Shown here one piece after another: positions 6,669-14,562 of a stretch of DNA of 53,503 nt. Within the stretch, counting starts at the first letter, position 1, and each line of letters opens with the position of its first letter. Below the pieces are notes generated by a model. It was given only the letters and a program-made list of their open reading frames with translations, ran no database searches and was not told the DNA's origin. This stretch comes from Salegentibacter flavus (GTDB taxonomy: Bacteria; Bacteroidota; Bacteroidia; Flavobacteriales; Flavobacteriaceae): contig NZ_FOVL01000025.1 in assembly GCF_900115145.1 (NCBI RefSeq), positions 1 through 53,503 of the forward strand, written 5' to 3'. The translations under genes were made by a program, and so were the position numbers.

Positions 6669-8483
6669 ATGAAAAAGAACCTACTTTTTTTTACGATCTT
6701 ATTTATGACTTTCGGCTTTGTCCGGGCACAGGAAAATCCGGAGCAACTTGAAGAAGTGACACTAACTGCAGGTCGAATTGACCTTCCTTTTTCAAAAAAT
6801 TCCAGAACTATCAAGATTATTTCTTCAGAAGAAATAAAAAACAGTGGAGCCAATAATCTTGCTGATCTCCTTCAGCAGGTAACCGGAGTGGATATTCGTC
6901 GCAGAGGTACCGGCGGGGCACAGGCCGACCTTTACATACGCGGGGGAAGCTTTGACCAAACTTTACTGCTTATAGACGGGATTAAGGTAGAAGATGCGCA
7001 AACGGGACATCATACCCTGAACCTGGCTTTGCCAATGGAAGTTATTGAGCGAATTGAGATCATTAAAGGCCCGGCCGCCAGGGTCTATGGGCAGAATGCT
7101 TTTACAGGTGCCGTGAATATTATCACCAAAGATGCTGTGCAGAATGAAGTGTCGATAGAGTTGGAGGGCGGGTCTTATTCGCAGAAAAATGCTTCAGTAA
7201 CGGTAAGCAGTAACCTGGAGAAATCTTCGCATATCGTAAATTATACCCGTCAACTTTCAGATGGTTATCGCTACAATACCGATTATGACAATCAGCAGTA
7301 TTTTATAAAAAGTAAATTCGATACCAGGAGCTTACCCATAGAAATGATCGCTGCTTTTGCCGATCGGAAATTTGGGGCTAACGGGTTTTATGCTTCTCCT
7401 GAAGCTGTAGATCAATATGAAGAAACCCAGGCCAGCTTGCTTGGTTTTTCAAGTGAATTTAAAAAAGGAAATCTTAGCCTGAAACCACGGGTGTACTGGC
7501 GTAGGAATGAAGATGAATACATCTATTTGCGACAGGATCCATCGGTTTACCGGAATTTGCATATCAGTAACAAGGTGGGAGCCGAAATAAATGCCTCATA
7601 TGTTTCCAGGCTTGGGGTGACCGGGTTTGGAGTAGATATGGCCAAAGTTTTTCTTTCCAGTAATAATCTTGGAGATCGGGAACGTTTTATGACCACTGTG
7701 TTTTTAGAACATCAGTTTAACTTGCTAAACGATCGTCTTGATATCACCCCCGGCGTAGCAGTAAATTATTTTTCTGATTTTAAATTTCACGCATTTCCCG
7801 GAGTAGATATAGGTTACCAGTTGGCAGACAGATGGAGAGCCTACGGAAATATGGGGTACACATACAGAATTCCTACCTATACCGATCTTTATTATGCTTC
7901 CCCAAACACCATTGGGAATGTAGATCTTGAACCAGAAGAAGCTATTTCAGAGGAAATTGGGCTTAAGTATATCGCTTCACAATTGCAGTTTTCTGTTGCT
8001 TTATTCAATCGCGATGCGCAAAATCTAATAGATTACGTGAAGGAAAATGAAGATGATCTCTGGCAGGCAAAAAATGTTCGGGATGTAAATTCAAAAGGAG
8101 TAGAAGCCAATTTTTCTTATGGGTACACCATTAAAAATCACCGGCAAAACCTTGAACTTGGATATACCTACCTAAAGGATGATGTAAAAGATCTTAATCT
8201 TGATTTTTCACAATATTCTATTAATTCTCTCAGGCACCATTTTACGGCGGCATACACCTCACAATTTATAAAAAATCTGAGCCACACTGTTATTTACAAG
8301 TATGCTGAGCGTACTTTGGGTGAATCTTACAGCGTAGTTGATTTCAACATTAGCTTAGGCCTGGACGAATTTGAAATCTATGCGACTGCCAATAATATCT
8401 TCAATACTGAATATACTGAAACCAACCTGGTACCTATGCCTAAAGGAAATGTGCTTTTTGGATTAAGGTTTACTTTCAGATAG
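6669..8483 (+). CDS. TonB-dependent outer-membrane receptor, BtuB-like
   Basis: A receptor of 604 residues from the ATG at 6669, which begins a clear signal peptide (MKKNLLFFTILFMTFGFVRAQ). The frame is open further upstream, but that part is not protein-like. A TonB-box-like region (LEEVTLTAGR) leads into a plug domain with NLADLLQQVTGVDIRRRG, QADLYIRGGSFDQTLLLIDG and RIEIIKGPAARVYGQNAFTGAVNIITK. The 22-strand beta-barrel ends in FGLRFTFR with the terminal aromatic-x-Arg. Length and the absence of an N-terminal carboxypeptidase-like domain fit BtuB/FepA-type transporters, not SusC. No SusD partner or ABC transporter is adjacent, so the substrate (cobalamin, siderophore or other) is open. A B12-dependent reductase gene lies 40 kb away. 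Confidence 0.9.
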   Translation: MKKNLLFFTILFMTFGFVRAQENPEQLEEVTLTAGRIDLPFSKNSRTIKIISSEEIKNSGANNLADLLQQVTGVDIRRRGTGGAQADLYIRGGSFDQTLLLIDGIKVEDAQTGHHTLNLALPMEVIERIEIIKGPAARVYGQNAFTGAVNIITKDAVQNEVSIELEGGSYSQKNASVTVSSNLEKSSHIVNYTRQLSDGYRYNTDYDNQQYFIKSKFDTRSLPIEMIAAFADRKFGANGFYASPEAVDQYEETQASLLGFSSEFKKGNLSLKPRVYWRRNEDEYIYLRQDPSVYRNLHISNKVGAEINASYVSRLGVTGFGVDMAKVFLSSNNLGDRERFMTTVFLEHQFNLLNDRLDITPGVAVNYFSDFKFHAFPGVDIGYQLADRWRAYGNMGYTYRIPTYTDLYYASPNTIGNVDLEPEEAISEEIGLKYIASQLQFSVALFNRDAQNLIDYVKENEDDLWQAKNVRDVNSKGVEANFSYGYTIKNHRQNLELGYTYLKDDVKDLNLDFSQYSINSLRHHFTAAYTSQFIKNLSHTVIYKYAERTLGESYSVVDFNISLGLDEFEIYATANNIFNTEYTETNLVPMPKGNVLFGLRFTFR

Positions 8484-9000
8484 TTGGATATTACTGCTTA
8501 TTTGTCCTGACTTTGGTCGGAATCCTGGACTGTAGTTTTTTACATGGGTATAGGAAGTCAATAAAAGACTTTTAAAAACTTCAGGCGGTTTTCATAATAG
8601 GTTTTTCGGGAGGCCTGAAAGATTGTAAAATAAGATATTGATCTTTAATAAGGGTAAAAGAGGAAGGATAGAAATTAAGAATCGTCCCGGTTTTGTTTCT
8701 TACTGAACTTTACCAGAAGGTATAAGGTAACTCCTCCAATTGAAGAAGCTAATACAGCGACAAATATCAAGATATAATCCAATATAATAATTTTAAATAC
8801 CCAATATTAAGAAACCTGCCGGTTTAATAATATGATGATAATTAGAAAACCGATACTTTCTTTTCAAATTTAGAAACTTTGAATACGCCAAGGCCGGATG
8901 CCGCCGTTAAATGAATGATAAAACTTAGAAGTAATTTGTAGCTAATCTATAAAATAAGGTCTTTTATCGAAAGGCCTGATTTTTACTAATATTTTCAGGT
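8484..9000. other. Interval between receptor and response regulator
   Basis: About 517 bp with no long frame. On the minus strand a possible 35-codon membrane peptide lies at 8675-8782 (listed separately). CTTCAGGC near 8578 can pair with GCCTGAAAG near 8613 around a large loop, which may close receptor transcription. Otherwise the interval is AT-rich and featureless. Confidence 0.35.
8675..8782 (-). CDS. Possible 35-residue membrane peptide (TTG start)
   Basis: The minus-strand frame reads MDYILIFVAVLASSIGGVT, then LYLLVKFSKKQNRDDS, if TTG at 8780-8782 is the start. This is a hydrophobic helix of about 22 residues followed by a basic and then acidic tail, the usual shape of a tiny single-pass protein with a cytoplasmic C-terminus. 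No ATG or GTG is available before the in-frame stop at 8807-8809, so the start is weak. It resembles small respiratory-complex subunits only in shape. Homologous small frames in related genomes would be needed to accept it. Confidence 0.3.
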   Translation of the reverse strand: MDYILIFVAVLASSIGGVTLYLLVKFSKKQNRDDS

Positions 9001-9429
9001 TTATTCTGAAAAGATTTCAGAATTAAAAAACGGGCGAATTGTTTTCAGGCTCAGAATCGCTTTGTAATCTTCCTGATCCAGAAATTTATCATTAAAACTA
9101 ATCACTTGTGGGTAGGAAAGTGCTTTTTCTCTATCTGCTGGATATACTGAAGAAGTAAGCATAACCACAAAAATATTCTTGTAAGCATATAACTCATTGA
9201 TCTGATCTAATACTTCCCAGCCACCCATTACCGGCATATTTATATCCAGGAAGATAAGAATGGCATTCCTCTCATCAATAACTCCTTGGAGATAATTCAT
9301 TAACTCTTTCCCGTTCCAGAAAGTTTTTAAGGGAGAATCCACCAGTTTAACCAATTGCCTCTTCTGCAACTCGGTAATAAGTTGATCGTCTTCAGCGATA
9401 AGAATTTCAAGGGGAAATGTTTTGGTCAT
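9001..9429 (-). CDS. Single-domain response regulator (CheY-like)
   Basis: A 142-residue receiver domain with no output domain. The acidic pocket is Glu13-Asp14-Asp15 (LIAEDDQLI). The phosphoacceptor is Asp62 in LIFLDINMPVMGG, the switch residue is Thr92 in VMLTSSV, and the conserved Lys is Lys115 in NDKFLD. All catalytic positions are therefore present. Such stand-alone receivers in Bacteroidota serve as phosphorelay intermediates or bind partner proteins. No histidine kinase is adjacent on either side, so the cognate kinase is encoded elsewhere. Confidence 0.9.
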   Translation of the reverse strand: MTKTFPLEILIAEDDQLITELQKRQLVKLVDSPLKTFWNGKELMNYLQGVIDERNAILIFLDINMPVMGGWEVLDQINELYAYKNIFVVMLTSSVYPADREKALSYPQVISFNDKFLDQEDYKAILSLKTIRPFFNSEIFSE

Positions 9430-9834
9430 CTAGCCGGAAATTTACGACCTGCAGGTAAATCTGAAGGCCTGTAAAGGTATAAAACCAAAAGAATTAAATA
9501 TAAATTTTTTTAGAAAGATGCAAATAAACTGACCAAGATCAGTGCAAAGGATCTTTTGGTACAATAATTTAAATTACTCCACCCTTGATCTCTTTTTTAG
9601 GTTTTCCTGGCTAAGGATTTAGCAGTCAATATTTATTTTAGATAATCAATATATACCCAAAATATGATTCCTGAAATTTTAATAAGGAAGCACTCGATTC
9701 ATTAAACTATATAAACCGCTACCAAGCCGATTATCCTAAGTTTATAAGGCTGTTAGCTGTTAAAATCAGGTTGTTATTTATAACAAAACCGGATCAAAAT
9801 GGTTTTTGTAAATTAGTAAACTAAACTTTATACT
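9430..9834. other. Promoter region between response regulator and exported protein
   Basis: A 405-bp divergent intergenic region. It holds a small palindrome (ACCTGCAGGT near 9449), a GTTGTTAT/ATAACAA inverted repeat at about 9772-9787, and an AT-rich stretch before 9835 likely to contain the promoter of the exported protein. No gene or RNA was recognised. Confidence 0.35.
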
Positions 9835-10593
9835 ATGAAAAGGACAATCAATCTGGTTTTAATCGGGTTATTACTTTTTTCCGCAGGGAATCTGTTTTCC
9901 CAGGAGACTAAAATTATGGTAAGAGCTCAGGCAAAAGATGCCAAATTTATTGGAACCTCCATGGGTGGGGCTAAAATCATCATTAGGGATGTGGAAACCG
10001 GGAAAATTCTTGATGAAGGTCTTACCAAGGGGATTACGGGTGATACTGAGGTTATCCTGCTCTCACCCAGAGAGCGCTATAAAGAAATAACTACTGAAAA
10101 GACGGCTGGTTACGAGGCCAGTCTGAAACTGGATAAACCCACTTTCGTAAGTATAGAAGCCCAGGGGCCAATGAGTAAAAAACAGGCTAAAGTGGTGTCT
10201 TCAACCCAATTGTGGGTTATTCCGGGAAAAGACATTACAGGCGATGGCATCATTTTAGAAATCCCCGGATTTGTGGTAGATGTTTTATCGCCCCAAACGC
10301 ATGAAACGATAAGTGCAGGAACCGAAATAGAAATAAGAGCTAATATAGTAATGATGTGTGGATGCCCCGTAACCGAAGAAGGCACCTGGGATGCATCTGG
10401 TTATGAGATTAAGGCACTTATTTCTTCCGAAGGGAAGGAGCACAAGGAAATCAATCTAAACTCTACAGATAAAGCGAGTACCTTTTCTGAAACTGTAAAG
10501 CTTGTAGAAGGCGATTATGAAATTGAAGTCTATGCCTACGATCCCAAAACCGGTAACACCGGTCTGGATAGGGTTAATATTATTGTGAATTAA
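9835..10593 (+). CDS. Exported protein of unknown function with MCGCP motif
   Basis: A 252-residue secreted protein. A signal peptide (MKRTINLVLIGLLLFSAGNLFSQ) is followed by two beta-rich, Ig-like halves: about residues 24-110, including MVRAQAKDAKFIGTSMGGAK, and about 140-252, ending in YEIEVYAYDPKTGNTGLDRVNI. A conspicuous MMCGCPVTEEGTWD near residue 165 holds the only two cysteines of the mature part, spaced CxC, which could bind a metal or form a disulfide. I do not recognise the family. It converges with the HAD gene with 9 bp between the stops, so it is transcribed alone. Confidence 0.75.
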   Translation: MKRTINLVLIGLLLFSAGNLFSQETKIMVRAQAKDAKFIGTSMGGAKIIIRDVETGKILDEGLTKGITGDTEVILLSPRERYKEITTEKTAGYEASLKLDKPTFVSIEAQGPMSKKQAKVVSSTQLWVIPGKDITGDGIILEIPGFVVDVLSPQTHETISAGTEIEIRANIVMMCGCPVTEEGTWDASGYEIKALISSEGKEHKEINLNSTDKASTFSETVKLVEGDYEIEVYAYDPKTGNTGLDRVNIIVN

Positions 10594-10602
10594 ACCGGAT
10601 TT

Positions 10603-11421
10603 TTAATTGTAAAGCAGCCCCAGCTCTTCTATTGTTTTCAAAACCCCATTTTCATTATTACTATAACGGGTCACAAAATTACTGGCCTGTTTGATCTCGG
10701 GATGGGCATTCTTCATCGCGTAGCTGTATTTAGCGTTTTTCATCATTTCAAGGTCATTCAGGTAATCACCGAATACCAGGGTCTCTTCAGGCAGAATATT
10801 CAATTCCCGTTGAATATCCCTTATAGCATTTCCTTTGTTGGCGTCTAAAGCAGTAATATCTATAAAGACTTTTGCGGCAATGGCAACTTTAAACCTGTCG
10901 GTATAATTTACAAAATGCGGGTAAGTGTGTTCTTCAACTCCCTTATCATTGCAAAGGGTCACCTTTAAAATAACATCATTAACACTGGTAAGATCTTCAA
11001 CGGGTTTTAGACGTTGATAAAACTGAGAAATATGAGCGATAAAATCCTGATCTTCAGTTTCCACATAAGCCGATTCTTTTCCGCAAAGTACCAGTTTGGT
11101 GTTATCCAGTTTACGGCCCATTTTAATAAAACCAATGGCGTCCTGATGATTTAGAGGATTAACGTAGAGTTCTTGGCCCTTATGAGAAACGTAGGTGCCG
11201 TTTTCTGCGAAGAACATCATCCTGTCCTTAATTGATTCGAAGTTAGATTCAAGATTATAGAATTGCCGGCCGCTGGCAACAGAGAACATAATACCCTTCT
11301 CAGAAAGCTTTTTTTCGATCTCCCAAAAATCAGGATGGATTTCGTGCTGATCATTCAGCAGAGTTCCGTCCATATCGGTAACGATTAGTTTTATATTCTT
11401 CTGGCCGTTAAGAGTTTCCAT
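10603..11421 (-). CDS. HAD family phosphatase (Cof/IIB type)
   Basis: A 272-residue haloacid dehalogenase-like hydrolase of the Cof/YbiV type, which dephosphorylates sugar phosphates, FMN or PLP. Motif I is VTDMDGTLL with Asp16 as nucleophile and Asp18 as acid/base. Motif II is FSVASGRQF. The C2-type cap lies between. Motif III is the Lys in DANKGNAI, and motif IV is FGDYLNDLEMM, binding Mg2+. Length is normal for the family. The ATG at 11419-11421 was chosen because it is the first start and leaves a short leader before motif I. Substrate is not predictable. It appears monocistronic. Confidence 0.9.
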   Translation of the reverse strand: METLNGQKNIKLIVTDMDGTLLNDQHEIHPDFWEIEKKLSEKGIMFSVASGRQFYNLESNFESIKDRMMFFAENGTYVSHKGQELYVNPLNHQDAIGFIKMGRKLDNTKLVLCGKESAYVETEDQDFIAHISQFYQRLKPVEDLTSVNDVILKVTLCNDKGVEEHTYPHFVNYTDRFKVAIAAKVFIDITALDANKGNAIRDIQRELNILPEETLVFGDYLNDLEMMKNAKYSYAMKNAHPEIKQASNFVTRYSNNENGVLKTIEELGLLYN

Positions 11422-11526
11422 ATTTTATTTTCTATTCTGCATCAAGCCGGTAAATATAGGATATCATTTGCCTAGGATTGTTAATTTTATATCAAATTTG
11501 TTTATATGAGTTTTAGATAAGAAAAA

Positions 11527-11558
11527 GATGCTTCGGAAACAAGAGTTTTCGAAGCATC
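11527..11558 (-). terminator. Intrinsic terminator after the small four-helix membrane protein gene
   Basis: A 14-bp stem (GATGCTTCGGAAAC with GTTTTCGAAGCATC, one G-U) around a 4-nt loop. In the minus-strand transcript it is followed by TTTTTC. It lies 23 bp downstream of the stop at 11582. Confidence 0.8.
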
Positions 11559-11581
11559 AATAATAAAAAATGAGAATTAGC

Positions 11582-11938
11582 CTAAAATAAGATGGCGTCT
11601 ACTATCCCTCCAACTATAGCGAGGATAATGGCCAGCCAGAGCGAGGGGAGAAAACCAACGGTTTTAAAATCTTTACTGAATTTATCGGCAATCTCGATAA
11701 TTATCGCGTAGGCGATTACCCGGGTAATAAAGCCAAGACCCAGGAAATAAAATATTCCAAGGGTTGCCACATTCAGAATACCGGTGAGTAACCAGCTGAG
11801 TAAGAAGCTAAGTACTCCAATAATCAGGGCGACTATAATTGCGGTTTGAAAGCCTTTGAGTTCTACTTTGGGCATCATTTTAGCCGCAGCAAGTAACACC
11901 AGGGCATCAATGATAATATGGATTAGCCATTGAAACAT
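11582..11938 (-). CDS. Phage holin family 4 (YvlD-like) membrane protein
   Basis: A 118-residue integral membrane protein with four hydrophobic segments (about residues 3-22, 31-52, 55-80 and 95-117). The pattern MFQWLIHIIIDALVLLAAAKMMP, then GVLSFLLSWLL, and a final AIILAIVGGIVDAILF matches the family named phage holin 4 (YvlD). In chromosomes this family is a housekeeping envelope protein of uncertain role, and the name does not imply a prophage. No lysis genes are nearby. It ends at a strong terminator. Confidence 0.8.
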   Translation of the reverse strand: MFQWLIHIIIDALVLLAAAKMMPKVELKGFQTAIIVALIIGVLSFLLSWLLTGILNVATLGIFYFLGLGFITRVIAYAIIIEIADKFSKDFKTVGFLPSLWLAIILAIVGGIVDAILF

Positions 11939-12002
11939 ATAGTTTGGTTTTAAGGTTAGTATTACTAAAGATACAAAAAACCCTTTAAGAAAATCTTGAA
12001 TA

Positions 12003-12632
12003 TTATAGCCTGTCTTCCAGGGTGGCAGGCTCTTTTTTCAAAAGCACTTCATAGAGCGCCTTCAAATTGGCCAGAAGCTCCCGGCGTTCTATTTTATTGG
12101 TGGTCTTATATGAATGGCTTCGGGCCGCAAATCCGGTGTAGGGAAGGTCCAGGCCTTTTGCGATAAAAATAGTACGGGGCAAATGGAATTTTTGTGTCAC
12201 TACAATAGCGTCTTCTACTCCAAAAACGGCATTGGATCGGTACATACTGTCATAAGTATCCAGCCCGGCATGATCGAGGAGAATTTTGCTTTCGGGAATT
12301 CCCCGTTTCATTAAGTAATTCCCCATCGCGTTAACTTCATTGTAATCGTCGGTGCTGTGATCACCGGTAACCAGGAAGCGTTTTACCTTTTTATTTCGAT
12401 ATAGTTCAAGGGCGGTATCTACCCGGTCTTTTAAGATTGGAGATAGTTTCCCGTCAGAATGTACACTGGCTCCAAGAACAATAACCGTTTCTGAAGAGGG
12501 AACCAGGGAGATTTCTTCGAAAATGAGATGCTGGGTATCTCTTTCAATATAGGCTTTAAGACCCAGGACAATCAGGATGGCAATAACTAAGGAAAGTACT
12601 GAGGCGAGAATCACCTTTTTAACTTGTTTCAT
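12003..12632 (-). CDS. SanA/YdcF-like DUF218 membrane protein
   Basis: A 209-residue protein with an N-terminal membrane anchor (about residues 7-25, VILASVLSLVIAILIVLGL) and a DUF218 domain: TVIVLGASVHSDGKLSPILKDR, FLVTGDHSTDDYNEVNAM, and DTYDSMYRSNAVFGVEDAIVVTQKFHLPR. The His and Arg of QKFHLPR and the GD..TDDYNE segment are the conserved polar sites of SanA/YdcF proteins. SanA supports envelope integrity and vancomycin exclusion in enteric bacteria; the enzymatic activity is unresolved. It probably has its own promoter. Confidence 0.82.
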   Translation of the reverse strand: MKQVKKVILASVLSLVIAILIVLGLKAYIERDTQHLIFEEISLVPSSETVIVLGASVHSDGKLSPILKDRVDTALELYRNKKVKRFLVTGDHSTDDYNEVNAMGNYLMKRGIPESKILLDHAGLDTYDSMYRSNAVFGVEDAIVVTQKFHLPRTIFIAKGLDLPYTGFAARSHSYKTTNKIERRELLANLKALYEVLLKKEPATLEDRL

Positions 12633-12726
12633 TTTCTCCGGCGGTTAAATAATATAAAGATAGTTCATATTATTTACCTATAGTTTTATTTTATTCCTTA
12701 ACGTTTACCAGGCTTCTAACATTGTT

Positions 12727-12734
12727 TACCTTTG
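12727..12734 (+). promoter_or_regulatory. -7 element of the nitroreductase promoter
   Basis: TACCTTTG matches the Bacteroidota -7 consensus TAnnTTTG exactly, 23 bp upstream of the start codon. The region 20 bp upstream shows only GTTT, not a clean -33 TTTG. Confidence 0.5.
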
Positions 12735-12757
12735 TTCTAAAATAAAAGCACAGGAAT

Positions 12758-13390
12758 ATGGGCAATATAAAGGCGTTGGAATGGCGTTATGCTACTAAAA
12801 AATTTGATGCTGAAAAGGAATTAACCAGCGAAAAGATCGAGATCCTTAAGAAGGCTTTTAACCTTACAGCTACCTCTTATGGTCTGCAGCCATTGAAGCT
12901 GGTGATTGTTAAAAACAAGAAGCTACAGGTGCAGCTACAGAATTTTTCTTTTAACCAGAAACAGGTGGGCACGGCTTCTCACGTATTAATTATCTGCATC
13001 GAAAAGAAGGTAGGGAAGGAGTTTATTGAAAACTACTTTAAACTGGTGAAGCACGTTCGGGAAACCCCTGACGAAATTCTTGCGCCTTTTAAAGAATTTT
13101 TAATCGGGGATTTTGAAGCAAAAGCTTCCGCCGAAATCACAGCATGGGCGATCAACCAGGCGTATTTAAGTCTTGGTAATTTACTTACGGTTTGTGCGAT
13201 CGAAGAAATTGATGCCTGTCCAATGGAAGGTTTCCAGCCGGATGAATACGATAAACTATTAAACCTTGAAGAACGAAATCTTAGATCGGTGCTGGTGCTT
13301 CCGGTTGGTTACCGCGCCGGAGATGATATGTTTTCCAATTTTAAGAAAGTGCGTAGGCCCCTTGAGGATGTGATAATTGAAATAGATTAA
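12758..13390 (+). CDS. Nitroreductase family NAD(P)H-dependent oxidoreductase
   Basis: A 210-residue FMN-dependent nitroreductase of the NfsB/NfnB type, homodimeric and cytoplasmic. Family marks are ALEWRYATKKFDAEKEL (the RxSxRxF-type phosphate-binding N-terminus), LTATSYGLQPLKLVIV, AWAINQAYLSLGNLLTVCAIEEIDACPMEGFQPD, and the C-terminal VLPVGYRAGDDMF. It reduces quinones, nitroaromatics or flavins; the physiological substrate is unknown. Its stop overlaps the stop of the convergent ribB gene by 4 bp. Confidence 0.9.
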   Translation: MGNIKALEWRYATKKFDAEKELTSEKIEILKKAFNLTATSYGLQPLKLVIVKNKKLQVQLQNFSFNQKQVGTASHVLIICIEKKVGKEFIENYFKLVKHVRETPDEILAPFKEFLIGDFEAKASAEITAWAINQAYLSLGNLLTVCAIEEIDACPMEGFQPDEYDKLLNLEERNLRSVLVLPVGYRAGDDMFSNFKKVRRPLEDVIIEID

Positions 13391-14535
13391 TAATTTACAT
13401 ATCTGGTAATTTCCAGTCCATATCCAATCATTCCCACCCGTTTAGTTTGCTGTGAATTTGAAAGCAGCTTGAACTTATGAATCTCCAGATCGTGAAGTAT
13501 CTGGGCGCCTATTCCAAAATCTTTATTATCCATATGAATTGGTGGAGCTTTTGTCTGACCTTGCTTTTGAAGATCTTTCAGTTCAGAAAGCCTGTTTAGA
13601 AGGTTGAGAGACTGGCTGGCAGGATTGATAAAAACAATTGCTCCGCGCCCTTCTTCATTAATGGCCTGGAACATACTGTCCAGTTTTTTATCGGCATCAT
13701 TGGTAAGGGTTCCCAGGATATCGTTGTTAACGAGAGTAGAATTAACACGCACCAGAATCTCTTCATCAGGCTTCCAGTTTCCTTTGGTTAGAGCGATATG
13801 CACCTGATTGTTGGTGGTTTGAAGATAAGCTCTTAGCCTGAATTTTCCGAAACGGGTTTCTAAATCGAAATCCTCTTTTTTCTCGATGAGCGAATCGTGC
13901 TGCATTCTGTAGGCAATAAGGTCTTCAATAGAGACCACCTTAAGATCAAAACGTTGGGCTACTTCTATAAGTTGCGGCAGCCTGGCCATGGTGCCATCTT
14001 CATTCATGATCTCTACAATCACTCCGGCAGGTTCGAAGCCTGCAAGACGAGCAAAATCTATTGCGGCTTCAGTGTGGCCTGTTCTTCTTAAAACCCCGCC
14101 TTCCCTGGCTTTAAGCGGGAAAATATGCCCTGGCCGGTTTAAATCGGTGGCTTTGGTAGATGGGTCTATTAGTGATTTTACGGTTTTAGCCCTGTCTGCA
14201 GCTGAAATTCCTGTGGTTACACCCTGGCCTTTGAGATCTACAGAAATGGTAAAAGCCGTTTCCAGGGGATCGGTGTTTTTGCCAACCATCATCTCCAGCT
14301 TAAGGTCCCGGCAGCGTTCTTCGGTTATTGGTGCGCAAATGAGTCCGCGTCCGTGGGTGGCCATAAAATTGATCATTTCAGGGGTTACCATTTCAGCGGC
14401 CGCAACAAAATCTCCTTCGTTTTCGCGATCTATATCATCAACAACGATAATGACCTTTCCTGCACGGATATCATCTATGGCATCTTTGATATTGTGTAAT
14501 TTAATATTTTGCTGGGTTGAAGTTTTCTGCGGCAT
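13387..14535 (-). CDS. ribB: 3,4-dihydroxy-2-butanone 4-phosphate synthase with degenerate GTP cyclohydrolase II domain
   Basis: A 382-residue RibBA-shaped riboflavin enzyme. The N-terminal RibB domain (about residues 13-215) is intact: DDIDRENEGDFV (acidic metal ligands), ATHGRGLICAP, GVTTGISAADRAKT, RPGHIFPLKAREGGVLRRTGHTEAA. This domain makes the four-carbon precursor of riboflavin from ribulose 5-phosphate. The C-terminal half (about 225-382) follows the GTP cyclohydrolase II fold. However, it lacks the zinc cysteines (expected CLTGD...RCDCG; here STLVNNDILGTLTND) and the QEGRGIG and DTVEAN motifs, so cyclohydrolase II activity is unlikely. A separate functional RibA is expected elsewhere. 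It lies 27 bp after lptF/G on the same strand. Confidence 0.9.
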   Translation of the reverse strand: MPQKTSTQQNIKLHNIKDAIDDIRAGKVIIVVDDIDRENEGDFVAAAEMVTPEMINFMATHGRGLICAPITEERCRDLKLEMMVGKNTDPLETAFTISVDLKGQGVTTGISAADRAKTVKSLIDPSTKATDLNRPGHIFPLKAREGGVLRRTGHTEAAIDFARLAGFEPAGVIVEIMNEDGTMARLPQLIEVAQRFDLKVVSIEDLIAYRMQHDSLIEKKEDFDLETRFGKFRLRAYLQTTNNQVHIALTKGNWKPDEEILVRVNSTLVNNDILGTLTNDADKKLDSMFQAINEEGRGAIVFINPASQSLNLLNRLSELKDLQKQGQTKAPPIHMDNKDFGIGAQILHDLEIHKFKLLSNSQQTKRVGMIGYGLEITRYVNY

Positions 14536-14562
14536 TCTTGCGGTATTTGGCTGTAAAGATAT

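Noticed and set aside
11582-11938. Prophage holin
   Set aside because: The family name is historical; there are no endolysin, structural or integrase genes nearby and the flanks are housekeeping.
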